The notes under the pieces are model-generated. The model saw only the letters and a list, made by a program, of their open reading frames with translations. It did no database searches and was not told where the DNA came from. A DNA stretch of 64,000 nt from NCBI RefSeq assembly GCF_900176535.1, contig NZ_FWXT01000001.1, forward strand, positions 3,377,397 through 3,441,396, given 5' to 3'. Of this stretch, positions 43,651 through 52,518 are shown in pieces. The stretch is from Pedobacter africanus (GTDB lineage: Bacteria; Bacteroidota; Bacteroidia; Sphingobacteriales; Sphingobacteriaceae). The translations under genes and the position numbers were made by a program. Each line of letters begins with the position of its first letter. Positions within the stretch are counted from its first letter, which is position 1.

Positions 43651-44271
43651 ATGCACAAGTCCCATAAAAACAGTTTTGTTTTTGGCTTCTTTTCCTGGTA
43701 TATCAGGTATATCATAAAAAGGGACTTTTCTGCTTATACTTTTAACAACTTTAAGATCAACAAAAATGAAGCTGTATTGCTGCTGGCTAATCATTTCAGC
43801 TGGTGGGACGGCTTTTTAATGTTTCAGTTGAACAGGTTACTCTTTAAAAAGGAATTTCATGTACTGGTGACCGAAGAAGATTATAAAAAGCATTGGTTCC
43901 TGAAATATGTCGGTGCTTTTGCCGCCGAGGGCAAAGGCAAGGATGTAGTGGAAACGCTGTTGTACGCGGGAGAATTGCTGAATGATCCGGATCGCCTGGT
44001 ATTGGTGTTCCCACAGGGTAAACTGTATTCCGTTTACCAGAGCAATATCGCTTTTGAGAAGGGGGTGATGCAGCTTGTAAATGCCTCGAAGAAAAAGTTT
44101 CAGATTATTTTTGCGGCTAACCTGGTCGACTTTTCTGCCAGAAAACCTATAGTGCAGACCTGCCTGAACAGCTGGGAAGCAGAAGAATACATGAGCCTTC
44201 AGTTGCTCAAAAGTGAGTACAATAAACATTATACCGAAGCCATAAAAGCCCAAAATAAGGTTGCGGTATGA
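43651..44271 (+). CDS. 1-acyl-glycerol-phosphate acyltransferase-like (PlsC family) protein
   Basis: The 206-residue protein contains the acyltransferase motif NHFSWWDG (H-x4-D, about 48-55) and a later FPQGKLYS block equivalent to the FPEGTRS motif, with Gln replacing the usual Glu. The N-terminus is short and has no clear membrane segment. Its stop overlaps the start of the glycosyltransferase-like gene (ATGA), showing tight coupling. An acyl/glycosyl pair next to ispH might act on a carotenoid or another membrane lipid rather than on phospholipid precursors. That is inference. Confidence 0.82.
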   Translation: MHKSHKNSFVFGFFSWYIRYIIKRDFSAYTFNNFKINKNEAVLLLANHFSWWDGFLMFQLNRLLFKKEFHVLVTEEDYKKHWFLKYVGAFAAEGKGKDVVETLLYAGELLNDPDRLVLVFPQGKLYSVYQSNIAFEKGVMQLVNASKKKFQIIFAANLVDFSARKPIVQTCLNSWEAEEYMSLQLLKSEYNKHYTEAIKAQNKVAV

Positions 44272-45230
44272 TGGTATTTATCTACGCCGTGCTGATTTTC
44301 CTCGTGCTGAGGTTTTCCGTTACTTTATTTAATTTTCTATCTAACCCAAAGCTGGGCTATTATGGAAAGCATTTTACCGATAAAGTTTCCATTATCATTG
44401 TAGCGGATCACTCGGGCGCTAATGTGCAGGGGCTGCTGGACTCCATAGAACAGCAGGATTACATACATATTGAGGTATTGGTTCAGGGTCATGAAAGTGA
44501 AACTGAACTGGCCGCCAGGGCTAGCGGCAGGTACCTGCTGTTTCTGGACGCGGCTACAACCATCCATCGTGGTCTGATTAACAGTTTGGTGTATAGGACA
44601 AAGGTCTTTAACCTGGCTGTGCTGGGCGTGCTTCCTACCCTTAAGCCTTCCAATGTTTTGGAATACTGTATTTATCCCTTGAATTATTTTGTGTTATTAA
44701 ACCTGTTGCCCCTAAGGCTCGTCAGATTGAGTGACCTCCCGGCGTTTGCTGCAGGAAGCAGTGACTGCCTTTTTTTTGATGCCTCCGTTTATAAGGGATA
44801 TAACTGGCACAGACAGTTTGGGAAACCTGGCTGGACAGGTACAGACATGATAAAGCTGGTGAAACAGCAACAACTGAAAGCTGAGGTATTGCTGGGGAAT
44901 AGGTTCGTTTACAGTAATCCGGGTGTAAAAGATTTGGAAGGCCTGGCCGCGCGTCTGCTGGCAAACTTTGGAAGCAACATTTTTGTGGCGCTGATTTACC
45001 TGTCATTGGTAATTGCAGGGCCATTGTTTGTACTGTTCAATTTTGATCTTGCTCTTGCCGCGCTGCCGATAGGACTAATCTTTTTGTCGAGAATTATGAT
45101 TGCCTTCCTAACTGCCCAGAAACCATTTTTTAATGTGCTGCTGCACCCAATTCAAATGCTTTTGCTGTTTGTATTGCTGTTAAAAGGAATCTGGATGCGC
45201 ATGTTGGGCTCAATTAAAACGAAGAAATAG
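44268..45230 (+). CDS. Membrane glycosyltransferase-like protein (GT2 type, divergent)
   Basis: The 320-residue protein has an N-terminal membrane segment (MVFIYAVLIFLVLRFSVTLF) and a GT2-like Rossmann segment (KVSIIIVADHSGANVQGLLDSIEQQDYIHIEVLV). At the place of the usual D-x-D it has YLLFLDAATTI. A C-terminal block of three hydrophobic segments (from about 235) completes it. The D-x-D is reduced to a single Asp, so activity is uncertain. It starts within the stop of the acyltransferase gene (ATGA overlap) and ends 52 bp before ispH. Confidence 0.72.
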   Translation: MMVFIYAVLIFLVLRFSVTLFNFLSNPKLGYYGKHFTDKVSIIIVADHSGANVQGLLDSIEQQDYIHIEVLVQGHESETELAARASGRYLLFLDAATTIHRGLINSLVYRTKVFNLAVLGVLPTLKPSNVLEYCIYPLNYFVLLNLLPLRLVRLSDLPAFAAGSSDCLFFDASVYKGYNWHRQFGKPGWTGTDMIKLVKQQQLKAEVLLGNRFVYSNPGVKDLEGLAARLLANFGSNIFVALIYLSLVIAGPLFVLFNFDLALAALPIGLIFLSRIMIAFLTAQKPFFNVLLHPIQMLLLFVLLLKGIWMRMLGSIKTKK

Positions 45231-45251
45231 GAATATCAAACAGTTTTTGCG

Positions 45252-45259
45252 TAATTTTG
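45252..45259 (+). promoter_or_regulatory. Probable -7 box of ispH
   Basis: TAATTTTG matches TAnnTTTG and lies 23 bp before the ATG at 45283. A longer frame from a TTG at 45247 would start upstream of this box and was rejected. Confidence 0.45.
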
Positions 45260-45282
45260 TTGCAGCTCAAAAAGGATGTCAA

Positions 45283-46131
45283 ATGAAATACGATTTAGCT
45301 GTAACTATAGATAAGGCCTCGGGCTTTTGCTTTGGGGTTGTTTATGCAATAGATATGGCAGAAGATATACTGGACCATGAGGATCACCTGTATTGCCTGG
45401 GGGATATCGTACACAACGATGAAGAGGTCAAACGGTTGACCGATAAAGGGCTGCGCATTATAGACCATGAGCAACTCAAAGAATTGCATAAAGAGAAGGT
45501 GCTGATCCGTGCGCATGGTGAAGCCCCCTCCACTTATCAGCTGGCGCTCGAAAACGAACTCACCCTGATCGATGCTTCCTGCCCGGTTGTGCTGAAATTG
45601 CAAAACAGGATCAAGAACTCTCATGATGAAAAGGAACAGATCCTGATATTTGGAAAACACGGTCATGCTGAGGTGATTGGTTTGCAGGGGCAAACTGATG
45701 GAAAAGCCATAGTTTTTCAGGATATCGCTGAGTTGGACAATGTAGAACTGCCTTCCGGTTTTACCCTTTACAGCCAGACTACTAAAAGTACAGATAAATT
45801 TTACAGCATCAAGGATGAACTGATCAGCAGGGGATATGAAGTAAAGGCAAACGATACCATTTGCAGGCAGGTATCTAACCGTTACAGCGATCTGGAGAAG
45901 TTTGTGGCCAATTACGATAAGATCTTGTTTGTTTCGGGAAAAAAATCGTCAAATGGCAAGGTGCTGTATGATGTTTGCAAAAAATTCAACGATCAGTCCT
46001 ATTTCATTTCCAACGTTGATGAAATTGACATGAACTGGTTTGCACCTAACGATAAAGTTGGGATTTGCGGGGCAACATCTACACCTATGTGGCTGATGGA
46101 GGAGGTTAAGGCCTATCTGCTTCATCATTAA
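45283..46131 (+). CDS. ispH: 4-hydroxy-3-methylbut-2-enyl diphosphate reductase
   Basis: The 282-residue Fe-S enzyme shows the three conserved cysteines in GFCFGVVYAID, DASCPVVLKLQ and NDTICRQVSNR. It also has the HGE-type segment IRAHGEAPSTYQ, the conserved HGHAEVIGLQGQ and the C-terminal ICGATSTPMWLMEEV. It performs the last step of the methylerythritol phosphate pathway, giving isopentenyl and dimethylallyl diphosphate. Length fits the family. It lies after the acyl/glycosyltransferase pair and before hemH, but each of ispH and hemH seems to have its own -7 box. Confidence 0.95.
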   Translation: MKYDLAVTIDKASGFCFGVVYAIDMAEDILDHEDHLYCLGDIVHNDEEVKRLTDKGLRIIDHEQLKELHKEKVLIRAHGEAPSTYQLALENELTLIDASCPVVLKLQNRIKNSHDEKEQILIFGKHGHAEVIGLQGQTDGKAIVFQDIAELDNVELPSGFTLYSQTTKSTDKFYSIKDELISRGYEVKANDTICRQVSNRYSDLEKFVANYDKILFVSGKKSSNGKVLYDVCKKFNDQSYFISNVDEIDMNWFAPNDKVGICGATSTPMWLMEEVKAYLLHH

Positions 46132-46186
46132 AAAGTAATTATTCCTTTTCTGATCAACGAGAGAACCTATTAATGGATGTATTAGT

Positions 46187-46194
46187 TAATTTTG
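46187..46194 (+). promoter_or_regulatory. Probable -7 box of hemH
   Basis: TAATTTTG fits TAnnTTTG and ends 10 bp before the ATG at 46205, implying a leader of only a few bases. No TTG is found at the usual upstream distance. Confidence 0.4.
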
Positions 46195-46204
46195 CTGGAT
46201 AATT

Positions 46205-47218
46205 ATGGGAAAAAAGGGTGTACTGCTAGTGAATTTAGGAACTCCGGACAGTCCGGAAGTTAGTGATGTACGAAAATATCTTGATCAGTTTTTGATGGAT
46301 GAACGGGTAATAGATATAAATATCGTTAACCGGACCTTATTGGTTAAAGGTATTATTGTTCCCTTTCGCAGTCCGAAAACTTCTAAATTATACAAAGAAA
46401 TCTGGGATGAAAACGGTTCGCCGCTGTTGTATTTCAGCAAAATCCAGGCCGCCATGGTTCAGGAGCAGTTGGGAGAGAATTATCACGTTGAACTTGCCAT
46501 GCGCTACCAGAACCCCTCCATTTCATCGGCATTAGCTAAAATGAAAACGGCTTTGGTGGAAAGCATCAGGGTGATTCCATTGTTCCCACAGTACGCGTCA
46601 GCCAGTACAGGTTCTGTGATTCAGCTGGTAATGGAGATCGTTAGCAAATGGGCAACCATTCCTCCTGTGACCTTTGTAAACTCTTTTCACAACAATGAGC
46701 TGATGATCGAAACCTTTGCAGAAAATGCAAGGAAATATCAGCCGGAAACCTTTGATCATATCCTGTTTAGTTTTCACGGATTGCCCGAACGTCAATTGCT
46801 GAAATGCGATCATACGGGTAGTTATTGTCTGAAAAAGAAGGACTGTTGCGATACACTTAACGATACCAATAAATTCTGCTATTCCGCACAGGGGCATGAT
46901 ACTGCAAGATTGATTGCAGCTAAGTTGAATATTGCCAGGGAAGATTATACGGTTTGTTTTCAGTCGCGCCTGGGCAAGGAGCCCTGGGTTCAGCCTTATA
47001 CTACCGATGTTTTAAAGAAGCTGGCTGCAGAAGGAAAGAAGCGGCTCCTGGTATTTAGTCCGGCTTTTGTCGCCGACTGTCTGGAGACCATTTATGAGAT
47101 TACTGTAGAGTATCAAGAAGAGTTTAAGGCGCTCGGTGGGGAGCATGTTCAATTGGTGGAAAGCCTGAATGATGATCCTAAATTTATTGAAGCCCTGGTA
47201 GAGATGGCTAAGGCTTAA
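46205..47218 (+). CDS. hemH: Ferrochelatase with internal cysteine cluster
   Basis: The 337-residue protein has the N-terminal block GVLLVNLGTPDSP, the catalytic His in LFSFHGLPERQ (His191) and the C-terminal FSPAFVADCLETIYEI. Five cysteines (201, 208, 214, 215 and 225) are packed between CDHTGSYC and NKFCYSAQG. Some bacterial ferrochelatases carry a [2Fe-2S] cluster on internal cysteines, which this pattern may represent. It inserts iron into protoporphyrin IX or coproporphyrin III. The last 11 bp overlap the end of waaA on the opposite strand. Confidence 0.95.
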   Translation: MGKKGVLLVNLGTPDSPEVSDVRKYLDQFLMDERVIDINIVNRTLLVKGIIVPFRSPKTSKLYKEIWDENGSPLLYFSKIQAAMVQEQLGENYHVELAMRYQNPSISSALAKMKTALVESIRVIPLFPQYASASTGSVIQLVMEIVSKWATIPPVTFVNSFHNNELMIETFAENARKYQPETFDHILFSFHGLPERQLLKCDHTGSYCLKKKDCCDTLNDTNKFCYSAQGHDTARLIAAKLNIAREDYTVCFQSRLGKEPWVQPYTTDVLKKLAAEGKKRLLVFSPAFVADCLETIYEITVEYQEEFKALGGEHVQLVESLNDDPKFIEALVEMAKA

Positions 47219-48440
47219 AATACCCCGATAAAAAATTCACGATCTGATCGGTAGCGCCGGTTTTTGCATTCACATAATCTTTAGCAATAAGGCCTGCCTC
47301 TTTATTTTTGCCGAGCTCATTAAAGGCTGTCGACAGTTCATCCCAGTTGCTGATGCTTTTTGCAGCACCAAGTGCAATCAGGTCTTTTGCTTCCTGGAAC
47401 TTATCGTACCGCGGGCCAAATATAACCGGAATGCCAAATGCTGCTGCTTCGAGTGTGTTGTGGATGCCCGCCCCGAACCCGCCGCCGATATAAGCAATTT
47501 TCCCATAAGCATAGAGCGCAGACAATAAACCTATATTATCGATAATGAGCACCTGTTGATTACCAACAGCAGCATTAGTTGTTTTTTGCAGTGCAGAATA
47601 TTTTACCGCTTCAGGAAATAGCTTTTCTATTTCGTTGATGTGGGTTTCGCCAATTTCATGAGGTGCAACGATAAATTTCCAATCGGGATGTGCTTTACAT
47701 AGCTTTGCAATGAGCTGCTCATCCGGAGGCCAGGTACTTCCCGCAACCAAAACAGGTTGTGTTCCACAAAACGATTGAACGAGATCTAGTTTTTTTGCAG
47801 AACGGGCATGCGCTGCCACGCGATCAAACCTGGTGTCTCCGCTTAGGGTGGCATTTTGAATGCCTATGGTTTTGAGCAAGGTCATACTTTCCTGATTTTG
47901 TAAAAAGAAGTGGTTTACGAAGGTCAGCATCTTTCGATGAAAGCCACCATAAGGCTTAAAAAAGACCTGGCCCGGACGGAAGATGCCGGAGATGATCAGC
48001 AGTGGGATATTGTTTTTATTTAATTCGCTGAAGTAATAGTACCAGTATTCGTATTTGGTAAAAATGGCCAGTTCGGGGTTAATGGCCGCAATTAATTTCT
48101 TTGCATTGGAAGCGGTATCCAGAGGCAGGTAAAAGATGCCGTCGGCAAGTGCATAGTTTTTTCTGATCTCATAGCCTGAGGGCGAGAAAAAAGTGATGAC
48201 AATCTTCTTTTCAGGATACTGTTCCTTTATTTTTTCCAGAACAGAGCGGCCCTGTTCAAATTCGCCCAGTGAAGCGAAATGAAACCAGATGTGTTTTTGC
48301 CTATTGTCTATTTTTTGCGCTATCCGGGCAAAAATATTTCGCCTGCCTTGGATAAAAAGTGATGCTTTGGTGTTAAAAGTAGAAAAGATCCTGATTAATA
48401 GTGCATAAAGTTGGATACCGATGTTATAAAGCCAAAGCAT
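47208..48440 (-). CDS. waaA: 3-deoxy-D-manno-octulosonic acid (Kdo) transferase
   Basis: The 410-residue GT-B glycosyltransferase has an N-terminal membrane anchor (MLWLYNIGIQLYALLIRIFS) and the glycosyl acceptor segment HIWFHFASLGEFEQ, with the likely catalytic Glu. The C-terminal donor-site motifs include IAYIGGGFGAGIHNTLEAAAFGIPVIFGP. It adds Kdo to lipid A precursors at the inner membrane. It stands alone on the minus strand between hemH (11-bp convergent overlap) and the nucleotide-sugar operon (divergent, 147-bp gap). Confidence 0.94.
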   Translation of the reverse strand: MLWLYNIGIQLYALLIRIFSTFNTKASLFIQGRRNIFARIAQKIDNRQKHIWFHFASLGEFEQGRSVLEKIKEQYPEKKIVITFFSPSGYEIRKNYALADGIFYLPLDTASNAKKLIAAINPELAIFTKYEYWYYYFSELNKNNIPLLIISGIFRPGQVFFKPYGGFHRKMLTFVNHFFLQNQESMTLLKTIGIQNATLSGDTRFDRVAAHARSAKKLDLVQSFCGTQPVLVAGSTWPPDEQLIAKLCKAHPDWKFIVAPHEIGETHINEIEKLFPEAVKYSALQKTTNAAVGNQQVLIIDNIGLLSALYAYGKIAYIGGGFGAGIHNTLEAAAFGIPVIFGPRYDKFQEAKDLIALGAAKSISNWDELSTAFNELGKNKEAGLIAKDYVNAKTGATDQIVNFLSGYFKP

Positions 48441-48587
48441 TTTGTATGTTTATTTATTATCTTAGCCGAAGATACTTTAATATAACTAAAACAGGATAAT
48501 ATATGAGTTTATCGTGCTGTAGCAGGGGGCAAAAATAAGGTTTCTGCCGCATGATTCACTCCTCACTTTTAAAACAAAAAATAGAAA

Positions 48588-49901
48588 ATGAAAATAGCCG
48601 TTATAGGAACCGGGTACGTAGGTTTAGTTACAGGTACCTGTTTATCTGAAACAGGGAACAATGTGATCTGTGTAGACATCAATGAGACCAAAGTGCAGCA
48701 AATGCAGGCTGGTGTGGTGCCGATCTATGAACCCGGACTGGATGTATTATTCCACAGGAACATTGCCCAGGGACGGCTTACTTTTACCACCGACCTTGCC
48801 CATGCAGTTAAAGAAGCTCAGATCATCTTTATGGCGCTGCCTACGCCTCCGGGAGGAGATGGTGCTGCCGATCTTTCTTACATTCTGGGAGCGGCAAAAG
48901 ACATTTCCAAACTGGTAACCAGTTATAAAGTTATTGTCAATAAATCTACCGTTCCGGTAGGTACGGCCGATAAGGTGCAGGCTGTTTTTGCCGCCCATAC
49001 GGATGTGGAAATTGATGTGGTATCTAACCCTGAGTTCTTGCGTGAAGGTGTTGCTGTAGAGGATTTCATGAAGCCTGACCGGGTGGTTATCGGTACCAGG
49101 AGTGAAAGGGCACAAAAGCTGATGAATGAACTGTACGGACCTTATGTAAGACAGGGGAACCCGATTCTGTTTATGGACGAGCGTTCATCGGAGCTGACAA
49201 AATATGCCGCCAATTCTTTCCTGGCCACCAAGATCACTTTTATGAACGAAGTGGCCAATCTTTGCGAGATCGTGGATGCAGACGTTGACGCTGTACGTAA
49301 AGGTATCGGCTCGGATGCCAGGATTGGCAAACGTTTCCTGTTCCCTGGAATAGGATACGGTGGAAGCTGTTTTCCTAAAGATGTGCAGGCCCTGGCCAAA
49401 TCTGCTGATGAACACAATTATGATTTCCAGATTTTAAGGTCTGTGATGCAGGTGAATGAAAAGCAAAAAACCATTATTGTTGACAAACTGCTTAAATATT
49501 ACAAAGGTGATTTAAAGGGTAAACACTTTGCGTTATGGGGCTTGGCCTTTAAACCTGAAACAGATGATATCCGTGAGGCACCGGCATTGTATATCATTGA
49601 CGAACTGGTGAGACAGGGAGCTACTGTTACTGCTTTTGATCCTGAAGGTATGGCCAATGTAAAAGGTCTTATCGGGGATAAAATAAAATATGCGGAGAAC
49701 CAGTACGAAGCATTGATTGGTGCGGATGCCTTGCTGATTGCTACAGAATGGTCTGTTTTCAGGAACCCTGATTTTGAGAAAATGGAAGAGAGCCTGAGCA
49801 ATAAGGTGATTTTTGACGGCCGTAATTTATATGACTTGCAAAAAATGATTGACCTGGGATATTATTATAATAGTGTTGGCCGTAAGCTTATATATAACTA
49901 A
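48588..49901 (+). CDS. ugd: UDP-glucose 6-dehydrogenase
   Basis: The 437-residue enzyme has an N-terminal NAD motif (MKIAVIGTGYVGLVTGTCLS). The central dimer helices and active-site Lys region are SSELTKYAANSFLATKITFMNE, and the catalytic Cys lies in GIGYGGSCFPKDVQAL. The C-terminal UDP-binding domain contains GLAFKPETDDIREAPAL. It makes UDP-glucuronate, the substrate of the decarboxylase encoded next, with which it overlaps by one base (TAATG). The 147-bp upstream region has an 11-codon ORF at 48503 but no convincing promoter box. Confidence 0.96.
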   Translation: MKIAVIGTGYVGLVTGTCLSETGNNVICVDINETKVQQMQAGVVPIYEPGLDVLFHRNIAQGRLTFTTDLAHAVKEAQIIFMALPTPPGGDGAADLSYILGAAKDISKLVTSYKVIVNKSTVPVGTADKVQAVFAAHTDVEIDVVSNPEFLREGVAVEDFMKPDRVVIGTRSERAQKLMNELYGPYVRQGNPILFMDERSSELTKYAANSFLATKITFMNEVANLCEIVDADVDAVRKGIGSDARIGKRFLFPGIGYGGSCFPKDVQALAKSADEHNYDFQILRSVMQVNEKQKTIIVDKLLKYYKGDLKGKHFALWGLAFKPETDDIREAPALYIIDELVRQGATVTAFDPEGMANVKGLIGDKIKYAENQYEALIGADALLIATEWSVFRNPDFEKMEESLSNKVIFDGRNLYDLQKMIDLGYYYNSVGRKLIYN

Positions 49902-50890
49902 TGAAAAGAAAAAGAGTTTTAATTACCGGGGCAGCGGGTTTTCTGGGATCACATTTGTGTGACAGGTTTATCAAAGAAGGTTATCATGTAATTGGAATGG
50001 ACAATCTGATTACAGGAGATATGCAGAATATCCAGCATTTGTTCGGACTGGAGAATTTTGAATTCGCCCATCACGATGTTTCTAAATATGTATATGTTGC
50101 AGGCGAACTGGATTATATTCTTCATTTTGCATCACCAGCAAGTCCGATTGACTATTTAAAAATTCCTATACAAACCCTTAAAGTGGGGTCTTTGGGCACA
50201 CACAATCTGCTTGGGCTTGCAAAAAATAAAAATGCTAGGATGTTGATTGCTTCTACATCTGAAGTATATGGTGATCCGAGTGTAAACCCGCAACCTGAAG
50301 AATACTGGGGCAATGTTAACCCTGTTGGGCCTAGAGGTGTCTACGATGAAGCGAAACGTTTTCAGGAGGCAATGACCATGGCCTATCATACTTTTCATGG
50401 TTTGGAAACCCGTATTGTAAGGATATTTAATACCTACGGACCAAGGATGCGCCTGAATGACGGCCGGGTGTTGCCTGCTTTTATTGGCCAGGCTTTACGT
50501 GGGGAAGATCTAACTGTATTTGGTGATGGTTCACAGACCCGCTCATTCTGCTATGTGGATGACCTGATAGAAGGAATTTACCGTTTGCTACTGAGCGATT
50601 ATGCCCTGCCGGTTAATATTGGGAACCCTGACGAGATCACCATTAAACAATTTGGCGAGGAGATCATCAAATTAACAGGCACGAGTCAGAAACTGGTGTT
50701 GAAAGATTTGCCGGTTGATGATCCTAAGCAACGCAGGCCGGACATTACCAAGGCCAGATCCATATTGGGCTGGGAACCCAAAGTAAGTAGGGCCGAAGGC
50801 TTAAAAATTACCTATGAATATTTTAAATCGTTACCACAGGAGGCTTTGACAAATAAGGAACATAAAGATTTTACAGGATATAACCGTTAA
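49901..50890 (+). CDS. uxs: UDP-glucuronate decarboxylase (UDP-xylose synthase type)
   Basis: The 329-residue extended SDR has the NAD site VLITGAAGFLGSHLCD and the block HFASPASPIDYLKIPIQTLK. The segment STSEVYGDP and the YDEAKR catalytic Tyr-x3-Lys are typical of UDP-xylose synthases. The downstream NTYGPRM and DGSQTRSFCYVDDLIEG blocks also fit. It converts UDP-glucuronate to UDP-xylose in the cytoplasm, supplying xylose for surface polysaccharide. It is translationally coupled to ugd. Specificity is inferred from these family blocks and from the adjacent dehydrogenase. Confidence 0.9.
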   Translation: MKRKRVLITGAAGFLGSHLCDRFIKEGYHVIGMDNLITGDMQNIQHLFGLENFEFAHHDVSKYVYVAGELDYILHFASPASPIDYLKIPIQTLKVGSLGTHNLLGLAKNKNARMLIASTSEVYGDPSVNPQPEEYWGNVNPVGPRGVYDEAKRFQEAMTMAYHTFHGLETRIVRIFNTYGPRMRLNDGRVLPAFIGQALRGEDLTVFGDGSQTRSFCYVDDLIEGIYRLLLSDYALPVNIGNPDEITIKQFGEEIIKLTGTSQKLVLKDLPVDDPKQRRPDITKARSILGWEPKVSRAEGLKITYEYFKSLPQEALTNKEHKDFTGYNR

Positions 50891-50897
50891 TAAGAGC

Positions 50898-51920
50898 ATG
50901 TCAAAAATATTAGTAACCGGCGGAACCGGGTTTATTGGTTCACATACAGTAGTTGAATTGTACAATGCGGGCTATGAAGTGGTCATCGTTGATGATTTCT
51001 CTAATTCCAATCCCAAAATATTACAGCAGATAGAAACGATAACCGGCAATAAGCCCGAGTTTGTGCAGCTAGATCTTTGTGACGAAGCTAAGGTGAAGGA
51101 TTTTGTTGCGAAAAACAGTGACATAAGCGGGGTAATCCATTTTGCTGCCTTTAAAGCTGTAGGGGAATCCGTGCAGCAGCCTTTAAAATATTACCGGAAT
51201 AATTTTTATTCGCTGATTAATCTGATCCTGGCATTTGACAGTAAAGTTAACCTGGTATTTTCATCTTCCTGCACCGTATATGGGCAACCAGATGTGTTGC
51301 CTGTAACCGAAGATGCCCCGACCAAAAAAGCAGAATCGCCTTATGGCAATACCAAACAGATTGCAGAGGAGATTTTGCAGGAAACCTGCGCGGTAACCCC
51401 TGGCTTAAACGTAACTTCGTTACGTTATTTTAATCCTGTTGGTGCACACCATACCGCATTGATTGGTGAATTACCTATTGGTGTTCCGCAAAACCTGGTT
51501 CCTTTCATCACACAGTCGGCCATAGGTAAACGCGGGCCGATTACAGTGTATGGGGATGACTACAATACACCTGACGGTAGTGCTATCCGTGATTATATCC
51601 ATGTGGTAGACCTGGCGAAAGCTCATGTAGCTGCAATCAGACGCCTGGAAAGCGGCAAAGCTACATCCAACTATGAAGTGTTTAACCTGGGTACCGGCAA
51701 AGGCTCTTCTGTGTTGGAGATCATTAAGGCTTTTGAGCAATCGACCGGTGTGAAGCTGAATTATACCATCGGTGCAAGAAGAGAGGGCGATATAGAAAAG
51801 GTTTGGGGAGACGTAAGCAAGTCGTCCAGGGATCTGGAATGGAAAGCTGAACTGGACCTGGCAGAGATGATGTCATCGGCCTGGAAATGGGAACAATACT
51901 TACAGGAAAATCCTTTTTAA
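50898..51920 (+). CDS. galE: UDP-glucose 4-epimerase
   Basis: The 340-residue SDR has the N-terminal NAD motif VTGGTGFIGSHTVVEL and the segment HFAAFKAVGESVQQPLKYY typical of GalE. Catalytic residues lie in SSSCTVYG and YGNTKQIAEE, the latter with the Tyr-x3-Lys. The RYFNPVGAHHTALIGE and GSAIRDYIHVVDLAKAH blocks are also GalE-like. It interconverts UDP-glucose and UDP-galactose. It follows the decarboxylase after 7 bp and abuts an unknown gene with no gap. Confidence 0.94.
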   Translation: MSKILVTGGTGFIGSHTVVELYNAGYEVVIVDDFSNSNPKILQQIETITGNKPEFVQLDLCDEAKVKDFVAKNSDISGVIHFAAFKAVGESVQQPLKYYRNNFYSLINLILAFDSKVNLVFSSSCTVYGQPDVLPVTEDAPTKKAESPYGNTKQIAEEILQETCAVTPGLNVTSLRYFNPVGAHHTALIGELPIGVPQNLVPFITQSAIGKRGPITVYGDDYNTPDGSAIRDYIHVVDLAKAHVAAIRRLESGKATSNYEVFNLGTGKGSSVLEIIKAFEQSTGVKLNYTIGARREGDIEKVWGDVSKSSRDLEWKAELDLAEMMSSAWKWEQYLQENPF

Positions 51921-52487
51921 ATGTTGCTGAGCGAGCATGCAGCCCTGAAACTGGAAATCAAATCCCTTCCTGTAAAGGAAAAGGATAAGCTGCTGCTCAG
52001 GCTGATTGCTAAGGATAAAGTTTTAACTGAACATCTGCACTTTAAATTACTGGAAGATGAGCAGGATCTGGTCTTGCGCCAGGAAAAGCTAACGGTAATT
52101 ATAGATGAAGGCATAGCAGCACTGTTGAACAGTCAGAAACCAAACTCAAAGGAAACTTTACTCCGGATGCGGAGGCTGAATGGTAATATAAATCACCATT
52201 TTAAAGTAACAAAGGACATTACCAGTGAACTGGAACTGAGGCTCTATTTGCTCAACCGGATTCCTGTTGAGTTTAATGAAAGTATTTTTTCGGCACTTTA
52301 TAAGTTCAGCGAGAAACTGAACGTTTACTTTGTGAAGACAGCTGTTTCTTTGCTGAATAAATACCATAAGGTACATGAGGACCTGCAATTTGATTTGAAG
52401 GCTTCTGTAAATGAACTGTTGAATAAGATTTATAGCCATAAAACGGCAGGTATAGCCAAAGCGCTTGGTTTGCCGGATGAATTATAA
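51921..52487 (+). CDS. Hypothetical helical protein in a nucleotide-sugar operon
   Basis: The 188-residue protein has no signal, membrane segment or motif I recognise. It is Leu/Lys/Glu-rich and probably all helical (for example EHAALKLEIKSLPVKEKDKL and KFSEKLNVYFVKTAVSLLNK). Its ATG directly follows the galE stop codon, and rfbB starts 31 bp after it, so it belongs to the same transcription unit. Conserved placement in other genomes would suggest a structural or regulatory role in polysaccharide synthesis; from this sequence alone function is unknown. Confidence 0.75.
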   Translation: MLLSEHAALKLEIKSLPVKEKDKLLLRLIAKDKVLTEHLHFKLLEDEQDLVLRQEKLTVIIDEGIAALLNSQKPNSKETLLRMRRLNGNINHHFKVTKDITSELELRLYLLNRIPVEFNESIFSALYKFSEKLNVYFVKTAVSLLNKYHKVHEDLQFDLKASVNELLNKIYSHKTAGIAKALGLPDEL

Positions 52488-52518
52488 ATTATAAAACGAA
52501 TAAAAACGATTGATACCA

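Noticed and set aside
48503..48538. 11-codon ORF with a Cys-Cys pair before ugd
   Set aside because: Too short, no promoter box or hairpin nearby, and no reason to expect a cysteine-responsive leader before a sugar dehydrogenase.
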